From assembly GCA_027451565.1 (NCBI GenBank), contig DAIDJC010000078.1, forward strand, positions 1 through 11,816: DNA of 11,816 nt. The letters are read 5' to 3'. A program made the translations under genes and the position numbers. Numbering within the stretch: the stretch's first letter is position 1; every line of letters starts with the position of its first letter. This document shows, piece by piece, positions 1-7,278 of the stretch. The notes below the pieces were generated by a model that did no database searches, was not told the DNA's origin, and worked only from the letters and a program-made list of their open reading frames with translations. The stretch comes from Limisphaerales bacterium (GTDB lineage Bacteria; Verrucomicrobiota; Verrucomicrobiia; Limisphaerales; UBA11358).

Positions 1-510
1 ATGCGGGCGAAGTGCTGGTTGCCCTCTTGGGCAGCAAGGAGCATCCCGAATATAAAACCCGCCTGGGGCGGTGGGCCAGGAGATTACTCAAAGACAAGGT
101 CGAGCAACTGATTACGCAGGCCCGCAAGGAATGCGTCGGCAAATCCAATGCCCAAGCGGTCGAGGACGCACTAACCTATTTCGTCAACAATACCACGCGC
201 ATGCAATACGGCACCTTTCGCCGCAAAGGCTTCTTTATCGGTTCGGGCGTCATTGAAGCGGGTTGTAAAACCGTGATTGGCACCCGCTGCAAGCAATCGG
301 GCATGTTCTGGAGCGAGCCGGGTGCCGAAAACATTCTGGCATTGCGCTGCATCCACAGCAGCCGCCGCCTCCCTGACTTCTGGAAATACCGCCTAAACCA
401 TCACGCCGCCAGCAACGACTCCCTCGCCTTGTCCGCGTAGCAGAAGAAATCTGTCGTGCGCCCGGTCTGCGAAGGGATGGGGAAAACAAAGTGACACCCG
501 GACCCCTTTT
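1..510 (+). mobile_element. 3' end of an insertion sequence (ISKra4-like), left part outside the window
   Basis: This element consists of the transposase C-terminus (stop at 438-440), about 50 bases with no recognisable gene, and a possible right terminus GTGACACCCGGACCCCTTTT at 491-510. The boundary is an inference. The sequence resembles a terminal repeat in base composition and position, but the matching left end lies outside the window and no target-site duplication can be checked. If the boundary is right, the element stops 17 bases before the first ATG of the GH79 gene. In 441-527 I see no RNA gene, convincing promoter or Shine-Dalgarno sequence. Confidence 0.4.
3..440 (+). CDS. ISKra4-family-like transposase, C-terminal part (5' truncated by the window edge)
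   Basis: The frame is open from the first complete codon at position 3, so the GTG at 12 is not the true start and the gene begins upstream. The visible ~145 residues are the end of a DDE-type transposase. The block GSGVIEAGC followed by KQSGMFWSEPGAENILALRC is the conserved C-terminal signature of ISKra4/UPF0236-like transposases, and the glutamate in GSGVIE is the probable last residue of the DDE catalytic triad. The tail (DFWKYRLNHHAA...) also fits, as these proteins typically end in a Trp/Tyr/Arg-rich segment. The visible part has no frameshift or internal stop, so the gene may be intact, but completeness cannot be judged here. ISKra4 is the best family guess; an ISLre2/UPF0236 relative is the alternative. 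Confidence 0.75.
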   Translation, partial: AGEVLVALLGSKEHPEYKTRLGRWARRLLKDKVEQLITQARKECVGKSNAQAVEDALTYFVNNTTRMQYGTFRRKGFFIGSGVIEAGCKTVIGTRCKQSGMFWSEPGAENILALRCIHSSRRLPDFWKYRLNHHAASNDSLALSA

Positions 511-527
511 GCGCATGCTGGCATGTC

Positions 528-1982
528 ATGCAAAATTTTCTTTTCCAAAGGATGCCATCCGCCGGGTTGAGGACCTTCCTGGCAGTGCTGGCGCTGACCT
601 GCTGCATGCGCAGCGGCGCCTCGGTGCGGGTGGACATTCCAATGGGGCCGGTGGGACCTGGCATTTCCAACGATTTCACAGGTTTGAGCTTTGAAATGAG
701 TTATGTGCTGCCAGATGCCCGGGGCGGGCATTTTTTCCGGCCTGAAAACGAGGCCTTGGTGGCAATGTTTCACACGCTGGGCGTGCGGGTCTTGCGCGTG
801 GGGGGAAACACGGCGGATCGTGCCACGCTTCCTTTGCCCTCGCATGAGGACGTGGACAGCCTCTTTGATTTTGCGGCTGCGGCAAAGGTTCGCGTGCTTT
901 TCACCCTGCGCCTGAAAACATCCAATCCCGCGTGGGCCTCGGAGATGGCCGGGTATATCATGAGACATCACGGGGCCCAGGTGGAAGCCATGGCCATTGG
1001 CAACGAACCGAATGTGTATTACAAAACCTTCGGCGCCTACCTGGCCCAGTGGAGGCCGGTGGCGGAATTTGTCATGCAATCCAATGGCAATGATTATCCC
1101 GGGCTGAAACTGGCCGCGCCGGGAACCTCGCCCGGGCATGAATTTTGGGCGCGCGACATGGCCGCAACCTTTGGAGGGCACGGCCTGGTTTCATTGATCA
1201 GCCAGCATGATTACCCCGGTGGCGACGCGCGCCGGGCCACCAATGCCCCCGCCGCCCGGGACCGCCTGCTCTCGCCAGCCATGGATTTGCACTATGCAAA
1301 ATTTGCCGCCGGATGGGTTCCAACTGTCCTCAGCAACGGCCTGCCCTACCGCCTGGAAGAAGCCAACAGTTTTTACGATGGAGGCGCCAAGGATGTCAGC
1401 GATACCTTTGCATCCGCGCTTTGGGGCCTGGATTACCAATGGTGGTGGGCCGCGCATGGCTGCGGCGGGGTGAATTTTCACACCGGCGACAAGGTGGCGG
1501 CACGCGATGAAAACAAGCCGTGCCGCTATGCCGTTTTTTGGACGGCTCCCGATGGTTATCAAGTCCATCCCCTTGCCTATGCGCTGAAAATGTTTTCTTT
1601 GGCTGGCCCGGGACACCTTCTGTCCACACGGATCAACAACGAGGATGGACTGAATATTTGCGCTTACGCGTTGATCTCCCCTGAAGGAGCCATCACGGTG
1701 ACACTGATCAATCGGGACCATGGCCCCAATGGCAGGCCCGCAACGTTCGTTTTAAATCCTGCGCTTCCCGATTCAAGCGCCAGTTGCATCGAACTGACGG
1801 CCCCTGGAAACAGTGTGGAGGCCGAGGATGGCATCCTGCTTGGCGGATCAAGCATCGGCACCGATGGATCATGGAACGGACATTGGAAAGCCATGCCCCG
1901 ACAAGCAGAATCTGGCACTTACCACCTGACCTTGCCTCCGGCCAGCGCTGTTCTGGTTAAAATCAGCCCTGCCGGACGGTAA
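528..1982 (+). CDS. Secreted GH79-family glycoside hydrolase (beta-glucuronidase / heparanase-like)
   Basis: This is a 484-residue exported enzyme expected to remove terminal beta-linked glucuronic acid (or 4-O-methyl-GlcA) by a retaining mechanism. A signal peptide covers about residues 1-31: Arg-containing n-region, hydrophobic TFLAVLALTCC, and a small-residue cleavage region near SGAS. A TIM-barrel domain occupies about residues 38-345. AIGNEPN places the acid/base at E160, the usual Asn-Glu of clan GH-A, and YRLEEANSFY at 274-283 places the nucleophile at E278 or E277. Residues from about 346 form a beta-sandwich like the GH79 C-terminal domain. Length matches bacterial GH79 enzymes such as that of Acidobacterium capsulatum. 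ATG 552 is an alternative start that gives a cleaner signal peptide; neither ATG has a well-spaced Shine-Dalgarno sequence. It lies 98 bases before a GH78 gene on the same strand. Substrate is inferred from family; heparan-type or AGP-type glycans are both possible. Confidence 0.83.
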   Translation: MQNFLFQRMPSAGLRTFLAVLALTCCMRSGASVRVDIPMGPVGPGISNDFTGLSFEMSYVLPDARGGHFFRPENEALVAMFHTLGVRVLRVGGNTADRATLPLPSHEDVDSLFDFAAAAKVRVLFTLRLKTSNPAWASEMAGYIMRHHGAQVEAMAIGNEPNVYYKTFGAYLAQWRPVAEFVMQSNGNDYPGLKLAAPGTSPGHEFWARDMAATFGGHGLVSLISQHDYPGGDARRATNAPAARDRLLSPAMDLHYAKFAAGWVPTVLSNGLPYRLEEANSFYDGGAKDVSDTFASALWGLDYQWWWAAHGCGGVNFHTGDKVAARDENKPCRYAVFWTAPDGYQVHPLAYALKMFSLAGPGHLLSTRINNEDGLNICAYALISPEGAITVTLINRDHGPNGRPATFVLNPALPDSSASCIELTAPGNSVEAEDGILLGGSSIGTDGSWNGHWKAMPRQAESGTYHLTLPPASAVLVKISPAGR

Positions 1983-2019
1983 AAAATCAGAATCCGCATC
2001 TTAATTGCCATCTTTTTTA

Positions 2020-2051
2020 GTTTCCAAACTCGTCAAAACCGCCGTTTCCAA
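2020..2051 (+). repeat. Two-copy direct repeat GTTTCCAA in the GH79-GH78 gap
   Basis: GTTTCCAAACT begins at 2020 and GTTTCCAACT begins at 2044, so the copies start 24 bases apart. They sit in the AT-richer 98-base gap before the GH78 start codon. The gap shows no clear -35/-10 pair and no terminator hairpin. The repeat could be a tandem operator for a regulator of the rhamnosidase gene, but two short copies can also arise by chance. Confidence 0.3.
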
Positions 2052-2080
2052 CTAGTCTCCATTCCTGAAGCAATCATTCT

Positions 2081-5000
2081 ATGAATCTCAATTACAAGTC
2101 GTTTTGGAGTCTTTTTGCCTTTTGCTGTCTTGTGGGAATCAGCCGGGGCAACCCGGTGCCCGGCCATCTGCTTTGCGAGGACATGGATCAACCCTTGGGG
2201 ATTGACGCGAATCCGCCCCGGCTGAGCTGGACTTTGTCCTCCGCTGACCGGGATGAAATGCAAAGCGCTTACCAAATTGTTGTCGCCTCCTCATTAAAAA
2301 AGCTCAAGGCGGATCAAGGTGATCTTTGGGATAGCGGGCGGGTGGCTTCAGGCCAATCCATACAGGTTCCTTATGGAGGCCAGCCGCTCACTTCGCGGGA
2401 ACTGTGTTTTTGGAAAGTGCGGGTATGGGATAACCGGGGGCGCGTGAGCGACTGGAGCGCGCCAGCCACCTGGAGCATGGGGATTCTAAACCCGGCAGAC
2501 TGGGGATCTGCAAAATGGATCGGCTTGGATGGCATTGTGGCCACCAATTACCTGACCGGGGCGCAGTGGATCTGGGCTCCAGGCCAGCCAGAATTAAACC
2601 AGACTTCCACAGTCTGCTATTTCCGCCATGAAGTGACCTTGCCGGCGAATAGAATCATCAAGAGCGCCGATTTCCAATACACCGGGGACAATGAGGGTCG
2701 CGGATGGATCAACCACTTTGATTTGGGCGCGCGCAACAACCACCACACGGTCAAGTTCAACGACATTACGACGCGTCTGGTTCCCGGGCAAACCCTGGTT
2801 TTTGGCCTGACAGGAACTTATCATGGAGGGCCTGAACCGGCGGGGGTGGTGGGTCTGTTGGAGATTCATTTCACCGAGGGCCCGCCGATGTTGATTCCGA
2901 CGGATAAAACATGGCTCGTTTCCACCAATGAGCAGACCGGCTGGCTGGACACGGGTTTTGATGATTCGCACTGGGCCCCCGCACTGGAGTTGGGCGCAGC
3001 AGGCGTGGAACCCTGGGGCGCCATTCGATCCGCCGAACCGCGAACGCTGGCAGCCCGTTATTTGCGAACCGAGTTTGTGGTCTCCCAGCCCCTGGCCCGG
3101 GCCACGGTTTATTACTCCGGCTTGGGATTGTCGGAATTGCATGTGAACGGCCATAAAGTGGGCACGCGGGTCCTGTCCCCGGCCTTTGCCCAATACAACA
3201 AGCGCGATTTCTATGTCGCCGAGGATGTCACCAAGAGGCTCAAGTCAGGGACCAATGCCATGGGCGTTATTTTGGGCAATGGCCGGTTTTTTGCGGACCG
3301 CAGCCAGGTGTATTCCGGGACGGCTAATTTTGGATTTCCGAAGCTCCTGCTGCAACTTCATCTGGAGTATGCCAATGGCCGCACCGAGGACATCGTGAGC
3401 GACCCGACGTGGCAACTGACAACCAACGGCCCCATTGTGGCCAACAACGATTATGACGGGGAAGAATATGACGCCCGAAAGGAACTGTCAGGCTGGGACA
3501 AGCCCGGGTATGCCGCCGCTTCCTGGCAGGAGGCTCAAAAAGTATCCGCCCCGGGCGGCCAGATTTCCGCGCAAAACATGGAACCCATCCGCGTGACGGG
3601 CACGATCAAGCCCGTGTCCATGCGTGAACTCAAGCCGGAGGTTTATATCTATGACATGGGCCAAAACATGGTGGGTTGGTGCCGACTGCGGGTGAAAGGA
3701 CCGGCTGGAACACGAGTGACACTTCGCCATGCGGAGACCTTGTATCCGGATGGCTCGCTCTACATGGCCAATCTTCGAGGCGCCCGGGCCACGGACATTT
3801 ACATTCTTCGAGGCAACGGAACCGAGTCTTGGGAGCCTCGATTCACCTCCCATGGATTTCGATTTGTGGAAATGACCGGGTACCCCGGCCGCCCAACACT
3901 GTCAACCCTGGAGGGATGCGTGGTGAATGATGATCTGCAAACAAATGGAACCTTTGAATGCTCCAACCAATTGCTGAACCAAATATACAAGGCCATCGTT
4001 TGGGGAACCCGTGGAAACTATCGAAGCATGCCCACAGATTGCCCGCAGCGGGACGAAAGACAGGGTTGGCTGGGCGATCGCTCCGAGGAATCCCGGGGCG
4101 AGACATTCCTTTTTGACAATTCGGATCTTTACGCCAAATGGTTGCAGGACATGGCCGATGCCCAGCGGCCCAATGGCAGCGTTCCTGATGTGGCTCCGGC
4201 GTTCTGGCCCATTTATTCAGACAATGTGGTGTGGCCCAGCAGCAGCGTCATCATACCCAGCATGTTGCGGGATCAATTTGATGATCAGCGGACCATTGCC
4301 GTTCACTATGCCAGCATGAAGGCATGGATGGACCACATGAAGCAATATTTGAAGGGCGGCTTGATTTCCAAGGACAGCTACGGGGACTGGTGCGTGCCGC
4401 CGGAAAGCCCCACTGAAATCCATTCCCACGACCCCGCCCTGAACACGGACAAAACCCTGCTGGCCACATCGTATTTTTACCACGACCATCTTTTGATGGC
4501 CCAGTATGCCGCGATGCTGGGAAAGACTGTTGACCAACGCGCCTTTGAGGATCAGGCCTCGGAAATCAAGGCCGCCTTCAATCAAAAGTTCCTGGACCGG
4601 GACCGCGGCCAATACAGCAACGGCACCCAGACATCCTGTGTGCTGCCCCTGGCATTCGGGCTGGTGCCGCAGGACTATCGCGCCCGTGTGTTTCAGCATC
4701 TGGTGGATGACATACAATTCAAAACCCATGGCCACATTGGCACCGGCCTGGTGGGCGGGCAATACCTTTGCCGTGTGCTGACGGACGGAGGGCGTCCGGA
4801 TTTGGTTTACACCATTGCCACCCAGACCAATTATCCCGGCTGGGGGTACATGATGGACCATGGGGCGACCACCATCTGGGAACTTTGGAATGGCAACACG
4901 GCCGATCCCACCATGAACTCCGGAAACCATGTGATGTTGATAGGCGATTTTGTGGTTTGGCTTTACGAGGATCTTGCCGGCATCCGGTCCGATTCCCAGC

Positions 5001-5299
5001 AACCTGGTTTCAAGCATATCATCATGCGCCCGGATCCCGTGGGTGATTTAACCCATGTCTCCGCCACCCACAGATCCCCATACGGATTGATTTCCAGCCA
5101 GTGGCATCGCAAGGGAAATGCCTTCGACTGGCATATACAAATCCCGCCCAACACCACGGCCACAGTTTATGTTCCAGCCCGTTCAATGGAGTGCGTCCGC
5201 TCCGGCGCGGATATTCCAAAAGGCTTTGAAAACGGGCGGGCTATTTTTGAATTGGGCAGCGGATGTCACCACTTCAGGAGCATTCTGGATCAGCCGTGA
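2081..5299 (+). CDS. Secreted multidomain GH78 alpha-L-rhamnosidase
   Basis: This is a 1072-residue inverting enzyme that releases terminal alpha-L-rhamnose from glycans or glycosides. A signal peptide spans about 1-23 (FWSLFAFCCLVGISRG). An Ig/Fn3-like domain follows (about 25-133), then a WIG segment, a beta-rich jelly-roll-like region (about 178-310), and a second jelly roll typical of the bacterial rhamnosidase N domain (about 320-500). The Bac_rhamnosid domain covers about 501-620, the six-hairpin catalytic barrel about 621-967, and the C-terminal beta domain 968-1072. The barrel carries DCPQRDERQGWLGD at 653-666, with E659 the likely general acid, and TIWELWNG at 931-938, with E934 the likely general base. 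These correspond to the paired glutamates of Streptomyces avermitilis SaRha78A. It is longer than many GH78 enzymes because of the extra first jelly roll. No strong Shine-Dalgarno precedes ATG 2081. Its stop overlaps the likely start of the next gene. Confidence 0.95.
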   Translation: MNLNYKSFWSLFAFCCLVGISRGNPVPGHLLCEDMDQPLGIDANPPRLSWTLSSADRDEMQSAYQIVVASSLKKLKADQGDLWDSGRVASGQSIQVPYGGQPLTSRELCFWKVRVWDNRGRVSDWSAPATWSMGILNPADWGSAKWIGLDGIVATNYLTGAQWIWAPGQPELNQTSTVCYFRHEVTLPANRIIKSADFQYTGDNEGRGWINHFDLGARNNHHTVKFNDITTRLVPGQTLVFGLTGTYHGGPEPAGVVGLLEIHFTEGPPMLIPTDKTWLVSTNEQTGWLDTGFDDSHWAPALELGAAGVEPWGAIRSAEPRTLAARYLRTEFVVSQPLARATVYYSGLGLSELHVNGHKVGTRVLSPAFAQYNKRDFYVAEDVTKRLKSGTNAMGVILGNGRFFADRSQVYSGTANFGFPKLLLQLHLEYANGRTEDIVSDPTWQLTTNGPIVANNDYDGEEYDARKELSGWDKPGYAAASWQEAQKVSAPGGQISAQNMEPIRVTGTIKPVSMRELKPEVYIYDMGQNMVGWCRLRVKGPAGTRVTLRHAETLYPDGSLYMANLRGARATDIYILRGNGTESWEPRFTSHGFRFVEMTGYPGRPTLSTLEGCVVNDDLQTNGTFECSNQLLNQIYKAIVWGTRGNYRSMPTDCPQRDERQGWLGDRSEESRGETFLFDNSDLYAKWLQDMADAQRPNGSVPDVAPAFWPIYSDNVVWPSSSVIIPSMLRDQFDDQRTIAVHYASMKAWMDHMKQYLKGGLISKDSYGDWCVPPESPTEIHSHDPALNTDKTLLATSYFYHDHLLMAQYAAMLGKTVDQRAFEDQASEIKAAFNQKFLDRDRGQYSNGTQTSCVLPLAFGLVPQDYRARVFQHLVDDIQFKTHGHIGTGLVGGQYLCRVLTDGGRPDLVYTIATQTNYPGWGYMMDHGATTIWELWNGNTADPTMNSGNHVMLIGDFVVWLYEDLAGIRSDSQQPGFKHIIMRPDPVGDLTHVSATHRSPYGLISSQWHRKGNAFDWHIQIPPNTTATVYVPARSMECVRSGADIPKGFENGRAIFELGSGCHHFRSILDQP

Positions 5300-6411
5300 A
5301 ATTTTCAGCCCGCAAAATCAAGACCTGGCTGCAGACCTCGGCGGCGGCGACTGTTCTTTTCGCCATTCCAGCAGTGGGCGCTGTCGGTGCGCCAAGCCAT
5401 GCCAACCCGGTGGTCGCCTCTGAATTCATTTATTTGAAGGCCCCGTTTCGGTCCTGTCATGCCTCCACGCTGGTTGAAACCTCCTCAAACCTGGTCGCCG
5501 CATGGTTTGGCGGAACTGCGGAACGCAACCCGGACGTCTGCATCTACGTTTCCCGGCTGGAAAACCACGCCTGGTCCACACCCATGAAGGTTGCGGATGG
5601 GGTTGGATTCACCACCAACCGTCAGCCTTGCTGGAATCCCGTTCTTTTTCAGCCGCAACACGGTCCCTTATTGCTTTTTTACAAAGTGGGTCCCAAACCT
5701 TCGGCATGGTGGGGCATGTGGACCACTTCGCCGGACAACGGCATAACATGGACCAAACCAGAGCGTTTGCCGGATTCAGTCCTCGGCCCCATCAAGGATA
5801 AACCGATTCAACTATCGGATGGCGTCATCGTGTCTGGAAGCAGCACGGAAAATGAGGGGCGACATGTGCATTTTGAATTGTCCAAGGACAACGGCCAAAC
5901 ATGGTCCTGCACCCCGCCGGTGGAAGGGTCCGGGGATTTGGGAGCCATCCAACCCACACTTCTGATCCTGGCCAACGGCCATTTGGAGGCTTTGGCCAGG
6001 ACAGACAAAGGCCGGATTGGCGTGACCTTTTCCTCCGATGAAGGACGCACATGGAGCGCCATGAAACCCACTGACCTGCCCAACCCCGATTCAGGAATAG
6101 ATGCCGTGACTCTGGCGGATGGCCGTCAGTTGCTGGTTTACAACCACAATGTACGGGGTGGTTCCTTGAACAAGGGCCGAAGTCCCTTGAACGTGGCCTT
6201 GTCCAGGGACGGAATTCATTGGATGGCAGCGCTTGTCCTGGAAAACAATCCCAAGGCGCCGAGCGGGTTTTCTTATCCTGCGGTGATTCAGACGCGGGAT
6301 GGATTGGTGCATATCACCTACACCTGGGAACGCCGGCGAATTCGTCATGTGGTTGTGGACCCGGCGCTGTTGAACCCCCTTCCCATGACTGATGGAAAGT
6401 GGCCGGATTAA
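5296..6411 (+). CDS. Secreted BNR/Asp-box beta-propeller protein (sialidase-superfamily, probable exo-glycosidase)
   Basis: This is an exported six-bladed propeller of the BNR_2/sialidase superfamily, 371 residues from GTG 5296. That start overlaps the GH78 stop as GTGA and gives a textbook signal peptide: KFSARKIK, hydrophobic AAATVLFAIPAVGAVGA, cleavage near SHA-NP. AGGAG at 5276-5280 is 15 bases upstream, rather far. An in-frame ATG at 5263 adds 11 polar residues and is the alternative. Four Asp boxes are visible: SPDNGITW (145-152), SKDNGQTW (196-203), SSDEGRTW (246-253) and a degenerate SRDGIHW (303-309). The N-terminal FRSCHASTLVE...AAWFGGT and C-terminal GFSYPAVIQTRDGLVHITYTW mark a family often labelled exo-alpha-sialidase. 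The usual FRIP of true sialidases is replaced by FRSC, and there is no sialic acid gene nearby. Substrate is therefore unassigned. Context suggests it acts with the rhamnosidase and GH79 enzyme. Confidence 0.8.
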   Translation: MKFSARKIKTWLQTSAAATVLFAIPAVGAVGAPSHANPVVASEFIYLKAPFRSCHASTLVETSSNLVAAWFGGTAERNPDVCIYVSRLENHAWSTPMKVADGVGFTTNRQPCWNPVLFQPQHGPLLLFYKVGPKPSAWWGMWTTSPDNGITWTKPERLPDSVLGPIKDKPIQLSDGVIVSGSSTENEGRHVHFELSKDNGQTWSCTPPVEGSGDLGAIQPTLLILANGHLEALARTDKGRIGVTFSSDEGRTWSAMKPTDLPNPDSGIDAVTLADGRQLLVYNHNVRGGSLNKGRSPLNVALSRDGIHWMAALVLENNPKAPSGFSYPAVIQTRDGLVHITYTWERRRIRHVVVDPALLNPLPMTDGKWPD

Positions 6412-6426
6412 GAGGTTTCGGACAGA

Positions 6427-6458
6427 CCTGGCTTTTATTTGTTTTCAGCCAGGCTTTT
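6427..6458 (+). terminator. Probable intrinsic terminator of the glycosidase block
   Basis: CCTGGCT (6427-6433) pairs with AGCCAGG (6447-6453), giving a 7-bp stem with a 13-base loop, followed by C and TTTT at 6455-6458. It begins 16 bases after the stop of the BNR gene. It overlaps the last codons of the convergent hyfI-like gene. The T-run is on the plus strand only, so it would mainly stop transcripts of the glycosidase block. The loop is long and the T-run short, so strength is uncertain. Confidence 0.5.
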
Positions 6459-7263
6459 GAACCGGCACATTTCCGGTCGAATTTTTCTCCAAACGGCCCA
6501 GCAACCGCAGCAGACCATCCAGAATGGTCAATGGATGCGGCGGGCATCCGGGAATGAAAAGGTTGACAGGCACCAAGGACCCCGCGCCATTATGCACCTG
6601 GGGATGTCCCACAAAAGGGCCGCCCGCAATGGCGCAGGCACCCACGGCAATGACAATTTTCGGGGCGGGCACGGCGTCATAGGTTTTCTTGAGCGCCAAT
6701 TCCATGTTCCTTGTCACCGGACCGGTGATGAGAAGTCCATCAGCATGCCTGGGAGACGCCACAAACTGGATGCCAAAGCGTCCAAGGTCCCAGCCAATGG
6801 TGCCCAGAACGTTGGTATCGGCTTCACAAGCGGCGCAGCCACCTGCGCTGACGACCCGTAACCGCAGGGAACGACCGAAAAGTTTGCGCAACTTCCCGTC
6901 CAAGGCGTGTGCCAGCCGAACGGTTTCATGTTCCGGTTCGCCCAGAAGGAGGTCCTCCCGCCGAAGAACAGACATGCGGTGATCACCGGTTTGTGTGATG
7001 GCTTTTGCCGGGCAGGTTTCCACGCAGGCGGCACAAAAAATGCACCGGCCCAAATCCAGTTGCATCGGTTTTCCTGCCGGGCGGGAAATGGCCTGCGTGG
7101 GGCAAACCGGTAGGCAGGCGCGGCATTCGTCCGCACATTTTGAGGCATCCACACGAAGAGCGCCCCCGTGGCGGTCGGGCAAAGCCGGGGCGGGTCCCGC
7201 GGGATAATCCATGGTTTGGCATCCGCGCTTGAGGCGATGGATGAGGGTATCAATGGCAAACAT
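6445..7263 (-). CDS. hyfI: Ferredoxin-HyfI/NuoB fusion: electron-transfer small subunit of a hydrogenase-related complex
   Basis: The 272-residue protein joins two normally separate subunits. Residues 1-95 resemble HycF/HyfH (start MFAIDTLIHRLKRG) and hold two 4Fe-4S sites: C43-C47-C50-C54, and C74-C77-C80-C84 with regular CX2CX2CX3CP spacing. The first site is unusual, with three residues between its first two cysteines. Residues 130-260 are the NuoB/HycG/HyfI small subunit, with cysteines C143, C146 (GGCAACEAD), C210 (GACAIAGG) and C240 (PGCPPHP) for the proximal 4Fe-4S cluster. The CxxC form is hydrogenase-like rather than the CC pair of complex I. It would carry electrons through the peripheral arm on the cytoplasmic face. 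ATG 7263 is chosen because it preserves the HycF-like N-terminus; it lies 15 bases after the large-subunit stop with no clear Shine-Dalgarno. It is the last gene of the operon and converges on the BNR gene. The symbol is a homology label; the HyfH part is included. Confidence 0.88.
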   Translation of the reverse strand: MFAIDTLIHRLKRGCQTMDYPAGPAPALPDRHGGALRVDASKCADECRACLPVCPTQAISRPAGKPMQLDLGRCIFCAACVETCPAKAITQTGDHRMSVLRREDLLLGEPEHETVRLAHALDGKLRKLFGRSLRLRVVSAGGCAACEADTNVLGTIGWDLGRFGIQFVASPRHADGLLITGPVTRNMELALKKTYDAVPAPKIVIAVGACAIAGGPFVGHPQVHNGAGSLVPVNLFIPGCPPHPLTILDGLLRLLGRLEKNSTGNVPVQKPG

Positions 7264-7278
7264 ATTTTAGGAGCGGTT

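Noticed and set aside
509..536. Hybrid promoter at the IS/GH79 junction (TTGCGC, 16 bases, CAAAAT)
   Set aside because: It matches the -35 at only three of six positions and the -10 at four of six, and it would initiate downstream of ATG 528. It is too weak to annotate.
393..1181. 262-codon minus-strand open frame opposite the GH79 gene
   Set aside because: It has no domain-like features, its composition is Gly/His/Arg-rich, and it runs antisense across both the transposase end and the GH79 signal peptide. It is a shadow frame.
4217..5017. 266-codon minus-strand open frame opposite the GH78 catalytic domain
   Set aside because: It lies opposite the most conserved part of the rhamnosidase, and the translation shows no family signature.
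5296..6411. Firm call as a sialidase (nanH)
   Set aside because: Asp boxes show the fold only. The FRIP motif is altered and no sialic acid catabolic gene is nearby.
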